A stretch of DNA of 64,000 nt, from positions 1,218,501 through 1,282,500 of the forward strand of contig JARHVA010003635.1 of NCBI GenBank assembly GCA_037957365.1, read 5' to 3'. The position numbers were made by a program, and so were the translations under genes. This document shows, one piece after another, positions 38,661 to 52,161 of the stretch. A model generated the notes under the pieces. That model was not told the DNA's origin, searched no databases, and was given only the letters and a program-made list of their open reading frames with translations. This DNA is from Torreya grandis. Its lineage: Eukaryota; Streptophyta; Pinopsida; Cupressales; Taxaceae. The stretch's first letter is position 1; every line of letters begins with the position of its first letter.

Positions 38661-40278
38661 TAACCTCTAATGTTTTAGGATCTTAATGGAGGTAAAATCC
38701 ACTCTACGGCATAAATTATAGGTATATAGTTTGGACAACCTATATATGGAATAGTTTTTAGGGCATGAGGGTTATTAATAAGGTTTTTGGATGGAGGTGT
38801 GGTCTCTAAAAAAGTAGTGAATCTCTATGTGAATTGTATGGATGGATATTTTCTAATATAAAGTGAGTAGATCTCAAAATAAACTAAGAAAAAGAGGGGA
38901 GGGTAAGATATAAAATAAGATTTTGTGGTTTTAGGAATCACCTCTCTAGTTGGTTTCTAAATGGACAAGTACTTTCAAAACCTATGCCTATTGCAAGTAG
39001 CTATTGTACACTAGCATTCAGACATAATTTAGAAGTCTAAGGGGATACTAATATAGGAAACTCACAAGCCTCAATCAAAGGTTTACCCTTTTAGATAATA
39101 TATTTCACACCCTTAATTAGGAGATTATGGCTCTAGATAATGAGGTATTTGAGGCATATTTTTGACACACATAGAAAACTATATCAAAAGAAAGCACTTC
39201 TACACACTTAATAACATGAATCAATCAATTTAATTATTAATAATCAACATAATTTACTAATCCTTCAATATGTATTTCAAATCTAAGACTAGCATATCAA
39301 TTAAGACAAGAAAGAATTCATTTCAGTTATTACACATTAAGAATTATTGAATCATACAACCAAAAGAAGATAAGCCTAATTACGCAGAAACTAAGGAGAA
39401 TACACAAACACATTTGCTGATAATCAAAATTGATGTTGCTCGTATATATTGAAAATTTTATGACTCATCCAAATGTGTGGATTAAAATTTTATATATAGA
39501 CTAGCGGAATGGGTTGCCTCATTTTCCAAGTTCATGCAAAATCATTACATGTGATAGTTAGAACTTGAGTTCTAACTATGGTCAAAACCATATATGAGTA
39601 AAATCATAATTATCAATTAGACATAAGTTGACCTTTTCAAAATCATTCAATGTGTGCATGTGTATAAAAGACAAAAGGATATTTTTTAAAATGATAGCTC
39701 ATACTATAAGGAAATTATAAATATATATAACTTTTAAAAATTATATAGGCACAAAATCTTAGCCTTATTAATGTTGCATCATCTGAATAGTTTCATGTAC
39801 TCTAGTTAGTGTAATAGCTAGGGTGGTATAAGTAGAAGCTACAAATTTAGACATGGCACTTGAAGTAGTATCTTGAGACTACTTCTTCTTTGCCTCATTC
39901 TCCTTGTAATACTTGTTTACTGCATCATGTTTTTGTTGTATAATGTTCAAGTTAAGTAAAGAGGGTTGGTGGATCTTATTAACTTGGCCAATGAGTTTTA
40001 TGTGTTCAACCTTCATCATTTGGAAATTAATCTTGAATTTCTCCACCTCAATGACTTTTTTTCTAAAATCACTTAACTCAGCTTATATTTCCTCCAATGT
40101 AAAGCTTTTTATACTCTCTTTAATATTATCAATTTCCTCCTGAATGAGTTCATCAAAATTGATCTTACTGATCAATTTGTGTATGGCATATTTCACTTTT
40201 GATAACTTCAAATCATCCAAAATTTAAAGAATTTGGGCCTCATGTGTCTAATATTTAGATATTAAATCCCTAGGTAAT
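38623..40278 (-). repeat. Right inverted-repeat arm, inner fragment
   Basis: Reverse complement of roughly 34000-35889. It includes the antisense gag-like frame at its right end (39830-40278). It is interrupted at about 40278 by the long-LTR element and resumes at 59864. Confidence 0.85.
39830..40278 (-). pseudogene. Antisense copy of the gag-like coiled-coil frame (3' part)
   Basis: The minus-strand sequence corresponds to 33930-34430. Its remaining 5' part lies beyond the inserted element at 59864-60110. The plus-strand open segment at 39913-40143 is only a shadow of this frame. Confidence 0.5.
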
Positions 40279-43200
40279 TATAAATATTATCACTTAGATT
40301 TTCACCTTTTGAGGAGATGTCTGATCTCTCCTCATTCGAGTGGCATAATTAAAACACCTTTAGGATGTGGCTAGCCTAAGAATGAGATGAATCTCTAGAT
40401 AGGGCTATCTCCCTTGATGTAACATTTTTGGATCACTACTAAACCTATGATTTTAAGGAAAAGGGATAGAAAACTAAAGGTAAACTATCCTAAAGGTGGT
40501 TATACAAAAAATTGATTGATGACTACCAACTAGTTGCATGTCACATATGAGACCAAGAGACTAACTATGTATACACTTCTCTAATCTAAATCTTCTCACA
40601 TCAGTATTTCATTATGAGTTTGTGATGATTTTTAGGCTAGGAAGACTAGATAAGAGGCTTATAATGGAATTATTTTAATAGACTAAATCACTTCACCTTA
40701 ACACTTCATAGAACATTTCACATGACTTGGAAGAAGAAGCTTTCAAGCTACAAATAGGTGAAATAATGAGACAACAAGGTTTAGGAAACAATAACATCAC
40801 TAAGAAAGATCAATCATTCAAGTGAAAATAACATGAATAGTCATATAAAAGGTAAAATTATTATTATTTATTGATCTATGGTATTTAAATGAGTAGGCCT
40901 TCACCATACCTAGGTGGAGCATGTCTTACAAAGGCTAAAATGGCTAGTTCTTATAGAAATTAAGAGAGAGTTGAGAAGAAAGAAGTAAGAAGGTCATAAG
41001 GACAAGTTCCAAGATGATAAAAAGAGTTACATGTGCATGTTAAGATAATGTGAAACTGATCATGCAAAATTAGAAATCATAAGTGTCAATCCAAGGCATG
41101 AAACTCTATAAATGTGGCATGAAATTCCCTTTACTAGCTCAAAAAATTATCTTCATCATTCACCCCTATCAGAACATCCCAAAATTAAATAGTTACAAGT
41201 ATAATGATTGGAATAAGAGGGAAAGGATTTATTCATGCTTTTCTATGGATTTGTTTCATTTCTAATCACCTAGATTCCTCTGAAAGTGAGCCATCACTAC
41301 CTATAGTCAAAGAAACTCTTCTTTTAGACACTTGACACACTTGGATTCCAAAATGGATTTACATTCTCATTAAAATACATTAAATTGAGTTTATTAAACT
41401 TGGAAAGACCCTCCATGGCCTTATATTTCTCAAGTACACCTTAAAAAGTCTTCCACTTGAAGTTCTCACACTTCTCATCATCATGTTCACTATGCCTGTT
41501 TTGACTAGCTAAGATGAAAGCTCCTATTGAAGCACCTATGTGTTTTTTTGAATCATTAAATTTATATTAGGATTTATCTTAAGTCTCAATATTTCCTCTG
41601 ATGTGATTGGCATCTTCAGACTCCTTTTAGAACCTATAAAACACATAAAACTATCAAACATACCTTATTTTGTACTCCATCCATACAATACAAAAGGATG
41701 AGGAGTAGCCTGAGAGAGTCCCCTAAAAAATACAATCATATTTCTAGGAAAATTATTCCATTTGGGTGCACTAACTACTCTATTTCCTTAAACTGGTCAC
41801 TAGTAAGGGTTTTGGTGAGTTTGGGCCTATTTTACCCTCTTAAGCTTTGCTTATAAGGATTTGACATTCAAATCTCAACTAAATTCCAAAAAATGGTTAT
41901 TTAAAACCCTATATAACTCATCATATCCCCCTTAGTCTCCTTGAAAAGCATCCAAGTAGATATGGGCTTCCAACATTGTCCACTCAGACTCTTTTCTCTA
42001 TTTCCTATAGGCTTGAATTGGTCCCAAGCCAAAATTGGTCTTCCCTATGACTTATTTTCATTATATAATCTTATACACATCTAAAATTATCTCATAAACA
42101 TTCCTTAGTCTATTATAATGCTCATCTCATGTTAGAATTTAAGATGACCACTCATTTGGGTACTAGACTTGAACCTTGCCTAACATGCCTACTTGCATAC
42201 TTGAGGGTTTAGATCACCCTATTTATATTCCTCCTTCTGTGAGATGTTTCTAATTTTTCCTTAGGTTTTTTTCAACTTTAAAAAACTTATTTAAATTTTT
42301 AACCATCTCCTAATTCATTCTTTTATCACCTTTTATCAGAAATGCAGGGTTTATGCACAAAGGAAATGCCCTCTATCTCAGACAAAATAGAGGGAACATC
42401 CCCTGTTTTCTTAGATGAAATAATCATTTGAGGATATTAATTAAGTTTAAAATACTTTCACCACAAAAATTCAGCCCTTGTTCAGGTTATTAGACCTTGC
42501 AACTCCCTCAAAAATCTAATACAAATTATGAGGGAAGCAGACTATGTGTATGACAGTCATAGACTGACTATGTATTTCTCTTAAAAACCCCATTAACCTT
42601 TAATTCATGTCATAATAACTATTATATATTTATATCACTTGTGGGGAAGCATTATTTATTCTTAATACTCATGTCTTCATTGCTAGCTCTAAGTAACTTG
42701 ATCATTTCTTAATTAGGCAGATTAAGTCTGCAAGGTTCTCTCATGTGAACTTTATGTATTTGAAACCCATCCTATGATCTGTGTATTTCATTTTATATAT
42801 TATTAGGTCCTGATTATCATATTAATTTAATTCATAATGTATTAAAACTCTTCACTACTTATGAGGGCTTCTTCAATGCATACCCTTCTCAATTAAGTCA
42901 TGATTGTGTTTTTTGCCCTTGGAAGGGCACCTATAGGTTTGTATGTATATATTAGGCATTGAAAATAGTTTATAATACTTCCTAAATTATTTTAAGACTT
43001 ATTTATTTTATTCCATATTCATCTTACACCTTGAGGTTGGATTTCCATCAAGACCATAGGTTTCTTTTTACTGATTGTGTTTCCTGCCTTTTTGACCAAA
43101 AGATGATTCATGTAGATGATCCCTGAATGTTTAGGCTTGAATTCAATGTTTATATACCCATTTATAGTTCCTTGGATTAATTTGGTATTTTATTGGATCC

Positions 43201-44597
43201 ATTTTTTTCATGTTTGGGTTACACCCACATCAATAACCTAATCCTTTTGCTCTCTGCCCTTATCAATCAACTATAACTAGTTGTGTAAGGTCTTATAGGT
43301 GTACATAGGGTCCAAAACATAGAAATCCAACTTTTTAAAAGAAATTTAGGTCATGAATGATCTATTCACCATATAAAACCATTATAAAATGGTGGCATTA
43401 TTTCATACTACACCCTTGGGTGAATAGGTCTTTTTATAACTTAGATCTTGTAGGTTTCACTCCCTGAGTTTAGTGGTTAAAGATGCATAGTTAGGCCTCC
43501 TAACAACCACTTTATATTAACCGTATCCCTTCCATATTTTACATATATATTTTCCTATGTAATGGATACAGTAAAAACTCATTATTATTCATCAAATCTG
43601 TGTGTAACCATGTTATATGATCTTGAAAAAAGGGCTCAGACCTCTATTTTGACATTTTAGGGAAAAGGTCCTTGAATTTAGTCATCAATCAAATTACAAA
43701 TTTTATAAGGCCTATTTGATATTTCATAACCTAAAACATGTCTACCATGTACTTTAATTCACACCTAATAATTAAAAAATATTCCATTCTTTCCAATTTC
43801 CTCCATCAAGCATTCTGAATTCTCTGTTAGCACCACCTGTAGGTGGCCATTTTCATGTGCAAGCAACAAAAGTGACTTTAGGCAGTGTGCATTGTTTTTT
43901 AATTCTCATGAGTTATAATATTATATAAATACCTCCAAATTAACTATTCACACCTTGAATTATCTACAACAAGTGTTGATACCTCCTTTTCAAAATGACT
44001 TTATCTAGGAGAGCACTTGTACATGTGCATTAACGGTGGAAGATTGAGTGCATATTAAAACTTGTCCTTTCATAATCTATATGGTGCCACTTGGGGATTA
44101 ACCTATTTTTTCATGTTATAAAATCATTCTAGACACCTTGAGACCATAATTACTTCTCCATGCATGTGTTTCAAAGCTTTACATAACTCACCTAGCTGAT
44201 TGTGTATGATATTCATTGAGTAAACTGACTGTATGATACTTATTTCTATAGTACCATGGAACATTTCTTTGAGAAAGAGATTCAAAACTTAAAGGTGACA
44301 AAGAGGACATTATAAACATGATATTGAACCTATCAAAACTTGGTTAAGTCACCATAAAAGCATGAAGATTCTAAAAATGATTGAAATTTGTCAACAACAT
44401 AGAGTGATGTCTTCTCTTATAACTTTGAGATACTTGTCTTATCCAAACACCTTGAAACGTGAAACCAAGTATGGGGAACATGAGGGGAGATAGTAAACAT
44501 CATCTAGAAATAATTTCAAAAATTATATTGTATGTAAATATCCATAAAAGATCAAAACCTATAGGGTGTAGGCAATAGTGAGCAAACAAACATAGTC

Positions 44598-44602
44598 AAC
44601 TT
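44598..44602. repeat. Target site duplication of the copia element (left)
   Basis: AACTT, repeated at 51484-51488. The empty site is kept in the right LTR near 59193-59210 (AGTCAACTTATTAGAG). Confidence 0.93.
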
Positions 44603-44933
44603 TGTTGGTGTTAACAGGGTTATTTCCTATCTAGTTCCATCATCAGGTGTGAACATTATTATCTCCCTAAACTGGTTCCACTAGTTGATTTCATTCAAAC
44701 CTCATCTATTTTAGTTTATGTAGGTGTTTCTTTCACCTCACAGGATCATGACATTTGTCACAATCCTATGCAGGGTTAGTGAGAGGTATTTAGTATAAAT
44801 ACCCCTTATGCAAGCTTGTTTTGTTACACCAATTGAATGAATGATACATGCATTGTTTTAAGTTTAGTATTCATTATCATTCCCTAATATATGTGCTTCC
44901 GTAGGCCTTTTATATTATTTCCCAAATCTTACA
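44603..44933 (+). repeat. 5' LTR of the copia element
   Basis: TGTTGGTG...CTTACA, 331 bp. A promoter-like TATAAAT lies near 44794, upstream of the 3' portion. Confidence 0.93.
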
Positions 44934-44947
44934 TGGTGCTAGAGTGG
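44934..44947 (+). other. Primer binding site of the copia element
   Basis: TGGTGCTAGAGTGG immediately follows the LTR. It resembles the initiator tRNA-Met site TGGTATCAGAGC used by most plant copia elements. Confidence 0.8.
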
Positions 44948-46968
44948 GTTATGGTACCTAAGGTAGCCTAGTAGGGATTATAATCTAAAAAATTCTCTCA
45001 TAGTTCATATGCTCTTCTCTTGCATCCATAAGGCTGTTCCTGATAATCAAAAAAATGTGAGAAGAATAATCAAATTTTAGGGGGGAGCTTCCTTTTGAGT
45101 GTTTCAATTTCAGGTTCCTTTTTGGAATTTAGAAACATAATGGAGCTCATTGTTATGTCTAGAGATCTTGGATTACTCCCAATTTGTTCAAGTTGAGCAT
45201 TAGAGGATCTATAATCAGGTGGTTTTTACAAAAATTCTACATGCATCTGGTGGATTAAAGGAGTGATATTTGAAGGTTTTTCCAAAATACATTTTTTTCC
45301 TTCAAATTGTAATTTTTTTCCAAGAAAATCCTCCTCCAAATCAAGTTTTTTACAAAAAAAATCCAGTTTTACCGGTCTCATTGTAATTATTTTATTTTTT
45401 CATATTTGTTGGCAAAAAAAGATAATTATATCATTGCTATAAACACTAAAAATTAAAAAAATATCTATTTTGATATTTTAAAAAAATTACACAAAAAAAA
45501 ACTTACATATCAAAAACTAGAAAATAAATGAGAAATTTTAATATTAAATTAAAAACAAAAAAAACACACAAAACATAGTTTATTTTCTATTACTATTTTT
45601 TTTAACAAAAATAAACTCTTTATATATAATATATATATATGGGTTGTTTTTTACCTTTTTTTCTTATCCAAAACAAAAAAAAATCAAATCAAAGCCACAC
45701 GGGCCTACTCATGCAAACCATGGCCTGTTGTTGGTAGGGTGAGCCCCCCTACCAAGACCATAGCCATTCCCTTGTAACGTTCGGCCCCTTCAAAATAAAA
45801 AATTCATGGCATTGCACTTTTAATGTCATTCAACCTTCCTTGATTAAATTTGTTTTTATTCAAACAACAAAACCATGAATTTTTAATTATCCAAAACAAA
45901 GAATAAAACACAAACCAAACTAAGAATCTTTGATTATGTACGTTAAACATACATTTTGGTCAATACATGTGTTTTTTTTTTGAGTTTTTTAAATTTGAAA
46001 ACAAAATTAAAATATTAAGAATAACACGTGTAAAATCATTTGGTCAGAATTCAAACTTGCCCACCTACTTTGGCCCAGCTCACTTTTGAGTTTTTTTTAA
46101 TATAGGTTTTTTTCTCAAATTAAAAAAAACAACCTTGGTCAAAATTCAAACATGATAATCACATGGTCAATTGGCTCATTGGTCCACAATGGTCAAATTT
46201 GAGTTTTTTAATCAATTTTCCTCACCAAGCAAAAAAAAATATAATTGAACAGATGATTAATTGCTCAAAAAAATTTGGACAATCTGATGGCCTCTGCTAA
46301 ATCTGGGGGATTTCTAAACTTTGAAGCCCTAAATCTATAAAATCACCAATTCTGGTGGTAGTTCTGCTAAAAATGATATTTTTTTAAAATTAGTGATAGT
46401 TTCGCTAAATTTAGTGATATGGTGGATGGACCCCCTCTCCATTGGCATTCTTGAATTTGTAGTTCAATTTCAAATGACCATATCTTGCTGACATGGCCTC
46501 TAATTTCTAAGCATTTTTTTTATTTTGTCTATTTTCCCACCCTCTATGTGGCGGTGTAGATAGTTTCTACATTTAATCAGTAGTTTTTCAATAGTTGGTA
46601 CTTTTTTACAAGCTTTGTAGGTGTGTCATCCATTTTAGACCTCTTGAGACTCTGTTTGGGCTCATCCAAAACCCATTTTGAGTGTAATGTTTTTTGAAAG
46701 TGTATGTTTTTTCATGTACTTTATAGATATGGTACCCTTTTATATCATTTTCTTGTAAAATTATCACTTAATTATTCTCACCTTCTTTTGGTAAAGTGTA
46801 CACCAATGGTAATTTACCACTTAGCCATTGTTGCAAGTGGAATTTTTAACCGCACTAAATATAAAGTGCCAAAAATCTTTTTGCTTGGGGGGATTCTTGA
46901 TTTAGTGGATTTTGAGGGGTTGTGTTGGTGTCTTGATCTCCACATTGTGTTTTTGCATTTATTTTTCC
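44948..46968 (+). other. Long copia leader, low-complexity and AT-rich
   Basis: About 2 kb of A/T homopolymer-rich sequence before gag, including an AT dinucleotide run near 45620-45641. No supported gene. A short open segment at 46704-46976 has no known motif. Confidence 0.65.
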
Positions 46969-47935
46969 ATGGATAATCCTACTTTTCATTTGTTAACTCC
47001 ATATAATTACAATACATTGAAATCACATGCATGGAGTGCACTAATGGGGAAAGGATACCCCACTACATTGAGGGTACATTTATAGAACCCACAAATCCTA
47101 AGGAAAAGACTACATGGTTAATTGAACACACTAAAACTCTTGGATATCTTCGCACATTCATTTCCTTAGATATATTGTTTCACATGGATCAATGTAAAAA
47201 TCCTAAGGAGGCATGGGACATCCTTAAGAAACTATATGGTATAATGGATGAGGTCAAAGGGTGTCAAATTGACAATGAACTCTCCATTCTTGACCTGTCT
47301 TCTTTTGAAAACATTTAGGACTATCATTAAGGTAAATAAACTTCACGCACAACTCAAAGAATGTGGACTTGATAAAAAGGATGTTCAAGTAATTTTCAAT
47401 GTTCTTATAAATATTCCTACTGAATATGCTACATTTGTATCTATCTCTCATACTCATCAGCTGACAATGGGCTAGGCCTATGTTATGCCCACATTTGAGT
47501 CATTTACTAAAATGTTAATGCTTGAGCAAACTAATTTGCTCGTTATAGGTCTGCTCAATCCCTCTAAGTCACATGCATTAATGGTAGGACCTCTTCAAGA
47601 TTCAAATGGTCCTAATCAATAGAAACAACAAATGTTAAATCCATGAAAAGCACCTCCATAGTATTCACATCTAGCACCAGTAACATCAACATCCTACAAG
47701 AAGCAAAAAGATTTTCAAAAGAAGAGACATCCAAATTTCTCATACTACAAGAAAAATAGTCATGATGAGCATCACTGTCATGATAAAAAAGTTGATAAAT
47801 TGAAGCATTTACTCAAGAATAACAATATCAATTTAGCATCATCCTGTACAAATGAGTCCTCTCCTTCTACTTCTTCACAATCAACAAAATGGAAAGGTCA
47901 AGCACTTTTCATAGTTGGAAAATCTTCTCAATAAA
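46969..47935 (+). pseudogene. gag: Copia gag, broken
   Basis: Starts MDNPTFHLLTPYNY at 46969, shifts frame near 47030, and continues through TLGYLRTFISLDILFH, KEAWDILKKLYG and KGCQIDNELSILDL. These are the words of the UBN2-type gag domain (about 47100-47320). A later segment near 47736-47790 (SYYKKNSHDEHHCHDKK) is the zinc knuckle with the first two Cys replaced by Ser and Tyr. At least two frameshifts and several stops. Confidence 0.85.
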
Positions 47936-48230
47936 GGATACTTGACTCCAGGGCCACACATCATATGGTTTCTAATCAAGAATAGTTGTCTTTATTAAAA
48001 CCTTTTTTGTTGCCTCACATTCTCATAGGAGATGATACACCAGTGGAAGTTACTAGAAAAGGATCAGTTATAATGCAAAAAGGCACTTTTTTATATGTAC
48101 TTTGTGTTCTATATTTATGTTTCAACCTTATCTCAGTCTACCAAATCACACATCTTGGGAATGGAAAGAAATTTGAGTTCTTCCCTGATTTAGTAAAAAT
48201 TTGAGATGTTGAGGATAATACCTTAATTGT
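47936..48230 (+). pseudogene. pol: Copia aspartic protease, broken
   Basis: LDSRATHHMVSNQE at about 47941 is the copia protease active site (usually DSGATHHM; catalytic Asp kept, Gly changed to Arg). It is followed by a 72-codon open segment (47986-48204) with GDDTPVEV and FNLISVYQIT, the flap and C-terminal words. Confidence 0.85.
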
Positions 48231-49350
48231 AATAGGAAACGTTAATCATGAGTCTTGACTATATGAATTCTCCCATTTTATACCTCATTCCCCTTCTACT
48301 TCTTTGCTCACTCATATATATTTGGTGAGTAAACTATGGCATGAGCAATTTGGCCATATCAACTACCGCTATCTTCAACAGCTTAGCTCAAAGGATATGG
48401 TACAAAGACTCCATCCCATTTAGTTTTTCAATGGCATATGTTTAGGCTATACAATAAACAAACATCTAGAGGATAATTTTGATAAAGGGTCATCTTGGAG
48501 GGCTTCATAAGTCCTTGAATTGGTTTATAGTGATCTTATGGGTCAATTTCCCACATTGCCTTTTAGTAAAACCTGTTATGTCCTCACTTTCATGGATGAT
48601 TAGTCATAGTTTACTTGGCTCTACTTCCTTCATTAGAAGAGTGAAGTCTTCAACTAGTTTCTAGAGTTCAAGGCTCATGCTAAAAAATAATCAAAATAAT
48701 ATCTCAAAATTCTTTGCACATACAATGGCCAAGAATATGTGAGTCATTTCCTTGAGAAATTTTTTCCACTTGAAAGGATAAACCTTCAGCATTCCATTGT
48801 CTACACACCCAACTAAAATGGTGTTGCTAAACAAAAGAATCATACCTTGAAGGAAATGTCAACTTGCATGATACATGTTCACTCTCTTGGTCTAAAATTT
48901 TGGGTCGAAGCTATTAATTGTGCCACTCACACACAGAACTACATTCCTCATAAAGCCTTGAAAGGTGTTACTCCTTTTGAAGCTTGTTGTGGTTGAAAAC
49001 CTATTATAGGACATTTTTGAGTCTTTGGCTCCTCTACATTGTCATGAATTCCTTCATAAAAATGCAAAGCTCTTTAACAATAGAATTGGCATTGCCTTTT
49101 TGTTAACTATCCTAATGGTGTCAAGGAATATCTACTTTTGGATCTAAATATAAAGGAGATTTTCATTTCTAGGAGTGTTAAATTTGAGGAGAAAGTTTCT
49201 CCCTTGGCCTCTAACACTCCATCTCCTCCATCCACATTGGAATCTGATGATAGTGATGTAGATGATTCATCGTCACCTCTAATAGGCCATCTTTAGAAGC
49301 TACTACAACCCCATCTTCATCATCACCTTGATGGGTTTGAAATACTCTTT
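48231..49350 (+). pseudogene. pol: Copia integrase, broken, catalytic residues lost
   Basis: The zinc-binding start LWHEQFGHINYRYLQQL is at about 48337. One Cys of the following CxxC is now Tyr (ICLGY). The core contains VYSDLMGQ near 48523 (first Asp kept). The second catalytic position is TYNGQEY near 48717 (TDNG expected, Asp to Tyr). Near 48800, TPN-stop-NGVAKQKN has Gln changed to a stop and the catalytic Glu changed to Lys. Later, KALKGVTPFEA (about 48950) is the usual downstream word. Confidence 0.88.
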
Positions 49351-49479
49351 AGTTAATAAGTAAATTTGTTGGGGATCCTTCAAACACTTAGAGGACTTAG
49401 TCACAACATCATCATATTCCATTTGTATACATTGCCCTTGCTTTTTGATCAAAAATATTTTTGTGAAGCATCCAGCCAT

Positions 49480-50340
49480 GCTAAGTAGGACTCAGTAATG
49501 GAGGAAGAATACAATTTCTTGATGAGGAACAACACTTGGGATTAGTCCCCTTTCAAAAGAAAATGAAGATGGTTTGTTAGAAGTGGATCTACCAAACCAA
49601 ATATGTAGTAGATAGAATAATTGACAACTTCAAATCATGCCTTGTTGCCAAAGGTTTCTCACAAGTTCTTGGTGTTGACTATGCCGATAATTTTTTCCTT
49701 GTTACTAAGATGAACTCCATTCATTTGACTCTTGTTATTGTTGTAACTCATGGTTGGATTGTACATCAGATGGATGTGAAGAGTGAATTTATTCATAGGG
49801 ATCTTCAAGAATAAATTTACATGGAGTAGTCACAAGAGTTCATTGAGGATTCTTCTTTGGTTTGTCACTTAAAAAAGTCTCTCTATGACCTCAAACAAGC
49901 CCCTTAGGGTTCATATGCCAAAATGGACTCATTTATTCTATCAACTAGCTTCTCACATTGTCACTCAGATCCCACTATCTACATTTTGAAACAAAATATC
50001 TGCCATTTACTTCTGGTCCTCTACATTCATGACTTAATTCTTACTAGGAGTTCTTCATCCATCATTGACAAAGTCAAATCTAATTTGCATGAGTTCTTTA
50101 CTATGACTAACTTGGGCCTTTTGTACTATTTTCTTGGGATTGAGATGACTCAGTCTTCTTCTAGGATCAAACTTGCATAACCTAAGTATAATATTGATCT
50201 ACTTGATTGATTTAATATGGCTGATTGTAAGCCTAAACTGACTCCCTTCCTATCTATAGTTAAACTTAAGGTGAAGTGTTACACTCCACTAGTTGATGCC
50301 ACTTTGTATCATCAACTTATTGTAAGTCTCATATATTTGA
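49480..50340 (+). pseudogene. pol: Copia reverse transcriptase, broken
   Basis: The domain starts with LVAKGFSQVLGVDY (about 49645), then WIVHQMDVKSEFIH (motif A with Asp). KKSLYDLKQAP near 49880 is followed by a stop. The catalytic motif reads LYIHDLIL near 50020 where YVDD is expected. LGLLYYFLGIEM (about 50115) is intact. It ends with TPLVDATLYHQL near 50290. An 85-codon open segment (49923-50180) is its middle part. Confidence 0.9.
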
Positions 50341-50938
50341 CATTCATTCACCCTGACATCTATTTTTTAGTTGGAATGGTCTCTCACTTTCTATAAGATC
50401 CACATGAACTGCATTGGAAAGTAACCAAATGCATCCTACATAACATCCAACACACTCCTCAACACAGGATACACTATGCAACTAGGATTAGTCTTGACTT
50501 GGTTGGATATACATATTTTGATTTGGTTGGTGATTCTAAGGATCATAAGTCTACATCTAGCTATAGCTTTCACCTTAGTTATAACCCCATTAGCTGTTAG
50601 AGTAAGAAACAACATGATATTGTTTTATCTTTGACTAAATTTGAGTATTAAGGGGTTATTAATGCCATTATTGAGGCTATTTAGCTTCAAAATATTCTGA
50701 CTGAGTTTGGCATCACTATTCTACAACCATCTATCATTATTTGTGATAATCAGAGTACCATTCAAATCTCAAAGAACCCAGTTCATCATCAAAGGACCAA
50801 ACACATCAAGATCAATAACACTACATTAGGGAGCTGATTTAGGAGCAAGTTATTGATTTATGCTATTGTCTTACTATAGAGCAAGTTATATATATCTTCG
50901 CCAAACCTTTCATTGAGAGTAAGTTGCATCATTTATGA
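50341..50938 (+). pseudogene. pol: Copia RNase H, broken
   Basis: Near 50330-50400 is the SLIYLTFIHPDIYFLVG segment. YTYFDLVGDSKDHKSTSSY (about 50510-50570) corresponds to YxDADWAGD...STSGY with catalytic residues altered. CDNQSTIQISKNPVHHQRTKHI near 50740-50805 is the well-kept C-terminal motif. Stops throughout. Confidence 0.88.
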
Positions 50939-51138
50939 AATCTCTTAGGGGTATGGGACACTACTTTTGGGGGGGTCACTTGACCTTCCTTCATCATCCT
51001 ATCATGGGTGGAAGTTTTTTCCTATGGGTTTTCTCCTTCTCTTATGTTTTGAGGGGATTTGTGTATACATGGGTACCTCATCAGGCCTTATCAGGATCTA
51101 TTTATTATTTTTTATATGATTGAATAAACCCCTAAGTT

Positions 51139-51152
51139 GAACTTAAGGGGGG
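51139..51152 (+). other. Polypurine tract of the copia element
   Basis: GAACTTAAGGGGGG directly precedes the 3' LTR at 51153. Confidence 0.85.
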
Positions 51153-51483
51153 TGTTGGTGAGAACAAGGTTATTTACTATCTAGTTCCATCGTCAAGTGT
51201 GAACAACATTATCTCCCTAAACCGATTCCACTAGTTGATTGCATTCACTCCTCATCTAGTTTAGTTTACTTAGGTGTTTGTCTCACCTCACATGATCATG
51301 ACACTTATCAAAATATTATGTAGGGTTGGTGAGAGGTATTTATTATAAATACCCCCTATGTAATCTTGTTTTGTTACACCAATTTAATGAATTATTCATT
51401 CATTGTCTTGAGTTTAGTATTCATTCTCATTCCCTAATATAGATGCTTCCTTAGGCCTTTTATATTCTTTCCAAAATCTTAAA
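51153..51483 (+). repeat. 3' LTR of the copia element
   Basis: 331 bp, TGTTGGTG...CTTAAA (CA end mutated to AA), followed by the target duplication AACTT. Confidence 0.93.
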
Positions 51484-51488
51484 AACTT
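51484..51488. repeat. Target site duplication of the copia element (right)
   Basis: AACTT, equal to 44598-44602. Confidence 0.93.
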
Positions 51489-51603
51489 GTTAGAGATGAT
51501 TCATAAAGCACATTTGACCAATATTTGAATTATTTTTATATAAATATATATCTCTCTATGTGTAGTATCACCCTCAATATATGTTTAGTTTGAAACTGCC
51601 TCA

Positions 51604-51960
51604 ACTGGTCATACCAAGCATAAACCTGATGATCACTTTTATGTGTCTAGAAGGGTGAAGAATAGTTTTGGACCTTTTTTATCACTTCCAAAGCATGTCA
51701 AGTATGTAAATAAGTCTATTGAGGATGAAGAGTCATATCACAACCTTATACCATGTGTCACACTCTCTCATGGATTGTACAAGTTCCAAACTTCTCCTTT
51801 TTTAGTTGGTTTCTTGATTTTTAGTTCGATAACGTATAAGATTTAGATGGGACTGAAATTACTAATAGGGAATTTAACTTTTTGGATGTTTAAAAGGAAA
51901 CTAAGACACTTGGACACCTTGAAATCCATGACACTTGTTTATATGACCCCTAAATGGATA
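51604..51960 (+). pseudogene. Reading frame inside the left long LTR
   Basis: The plus-strand translation reads DHFYVSRRVKNSFGPFLSL, then CVTLSHGLYKFQTSPFL and, after a frame change, a segment ending CLYDP-stop near 51952. The same protein is visible in the right LTR at 59330-59673. No known domain recognised. Presence in both LTRs is expected of LTR copies, so it does not by itself prove function. Confidence 0.45.
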
Positions 51961-52145
51961 TTAATTGTCTCAAAATGACATATAACTAATTAGACCATGA
52001 TCGAGGCTAAAATAACATTAAATTACATAAAATAGATTATAACACATCTTATGAAAAAATATTAGACCCTTAAAACATCCAAATATCAAATTTTTACCTA
52101 TAGAGCTCCCAATTTGATATACAAAGTCAAATTTGGTCAAAAAAA

Positions 52146-52161
52146 TAGTGACTCATAGGGG
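52146..52161 (+). other. PBS-like word after the left long LTR
   Basis: TAGTGACTCATAGGGG lies 6 bases inside the LTR end GGTCA. It resembles the tRNA-Arg-type primer site TGGCGACTCC.CTGGGG of some plant gypsy elements. A related word occurs at 60871. Confidence 0.35.

Larger units (their letters stand above)
44603..51483 (+). mobile_element. Ty1/copia retrotransposon, full-length but decayed
   Basis: Complete plus-strand structure: two LTRs of exactly 331 bp, target duplication AACTT, a PBS starting TGG, a long leader, gag, protease, integrase, reverse transcriptase and RNase H in copia order, and a G-rich polypurine tract. I count about 43 differences between the LTRs (about 87 percent identity). 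All coding domains have stops or frameshifts and the catalytic motifs are changed. It is inserted in the left LTR of the long-LTR element and is the youngest insertion of that nest. Confidence 0.95.
40279..52139. repeat. Left long terminal repeat, split by the copia element
   Basis: Sequence 40279-44602 and 51484-52139 together match 54880-59860. No known gene is seen in 40279-44597; the short open segment at 41083-41265 is not supported. The copia insertion is at AACTT. Confidence 0.85.

Noticed and set aside
45600..45650. AT-rich run as an origin or matrix attachment site
   Set aside because: Simple low-complexity sequence in the copia leader, with no other supporting signal.
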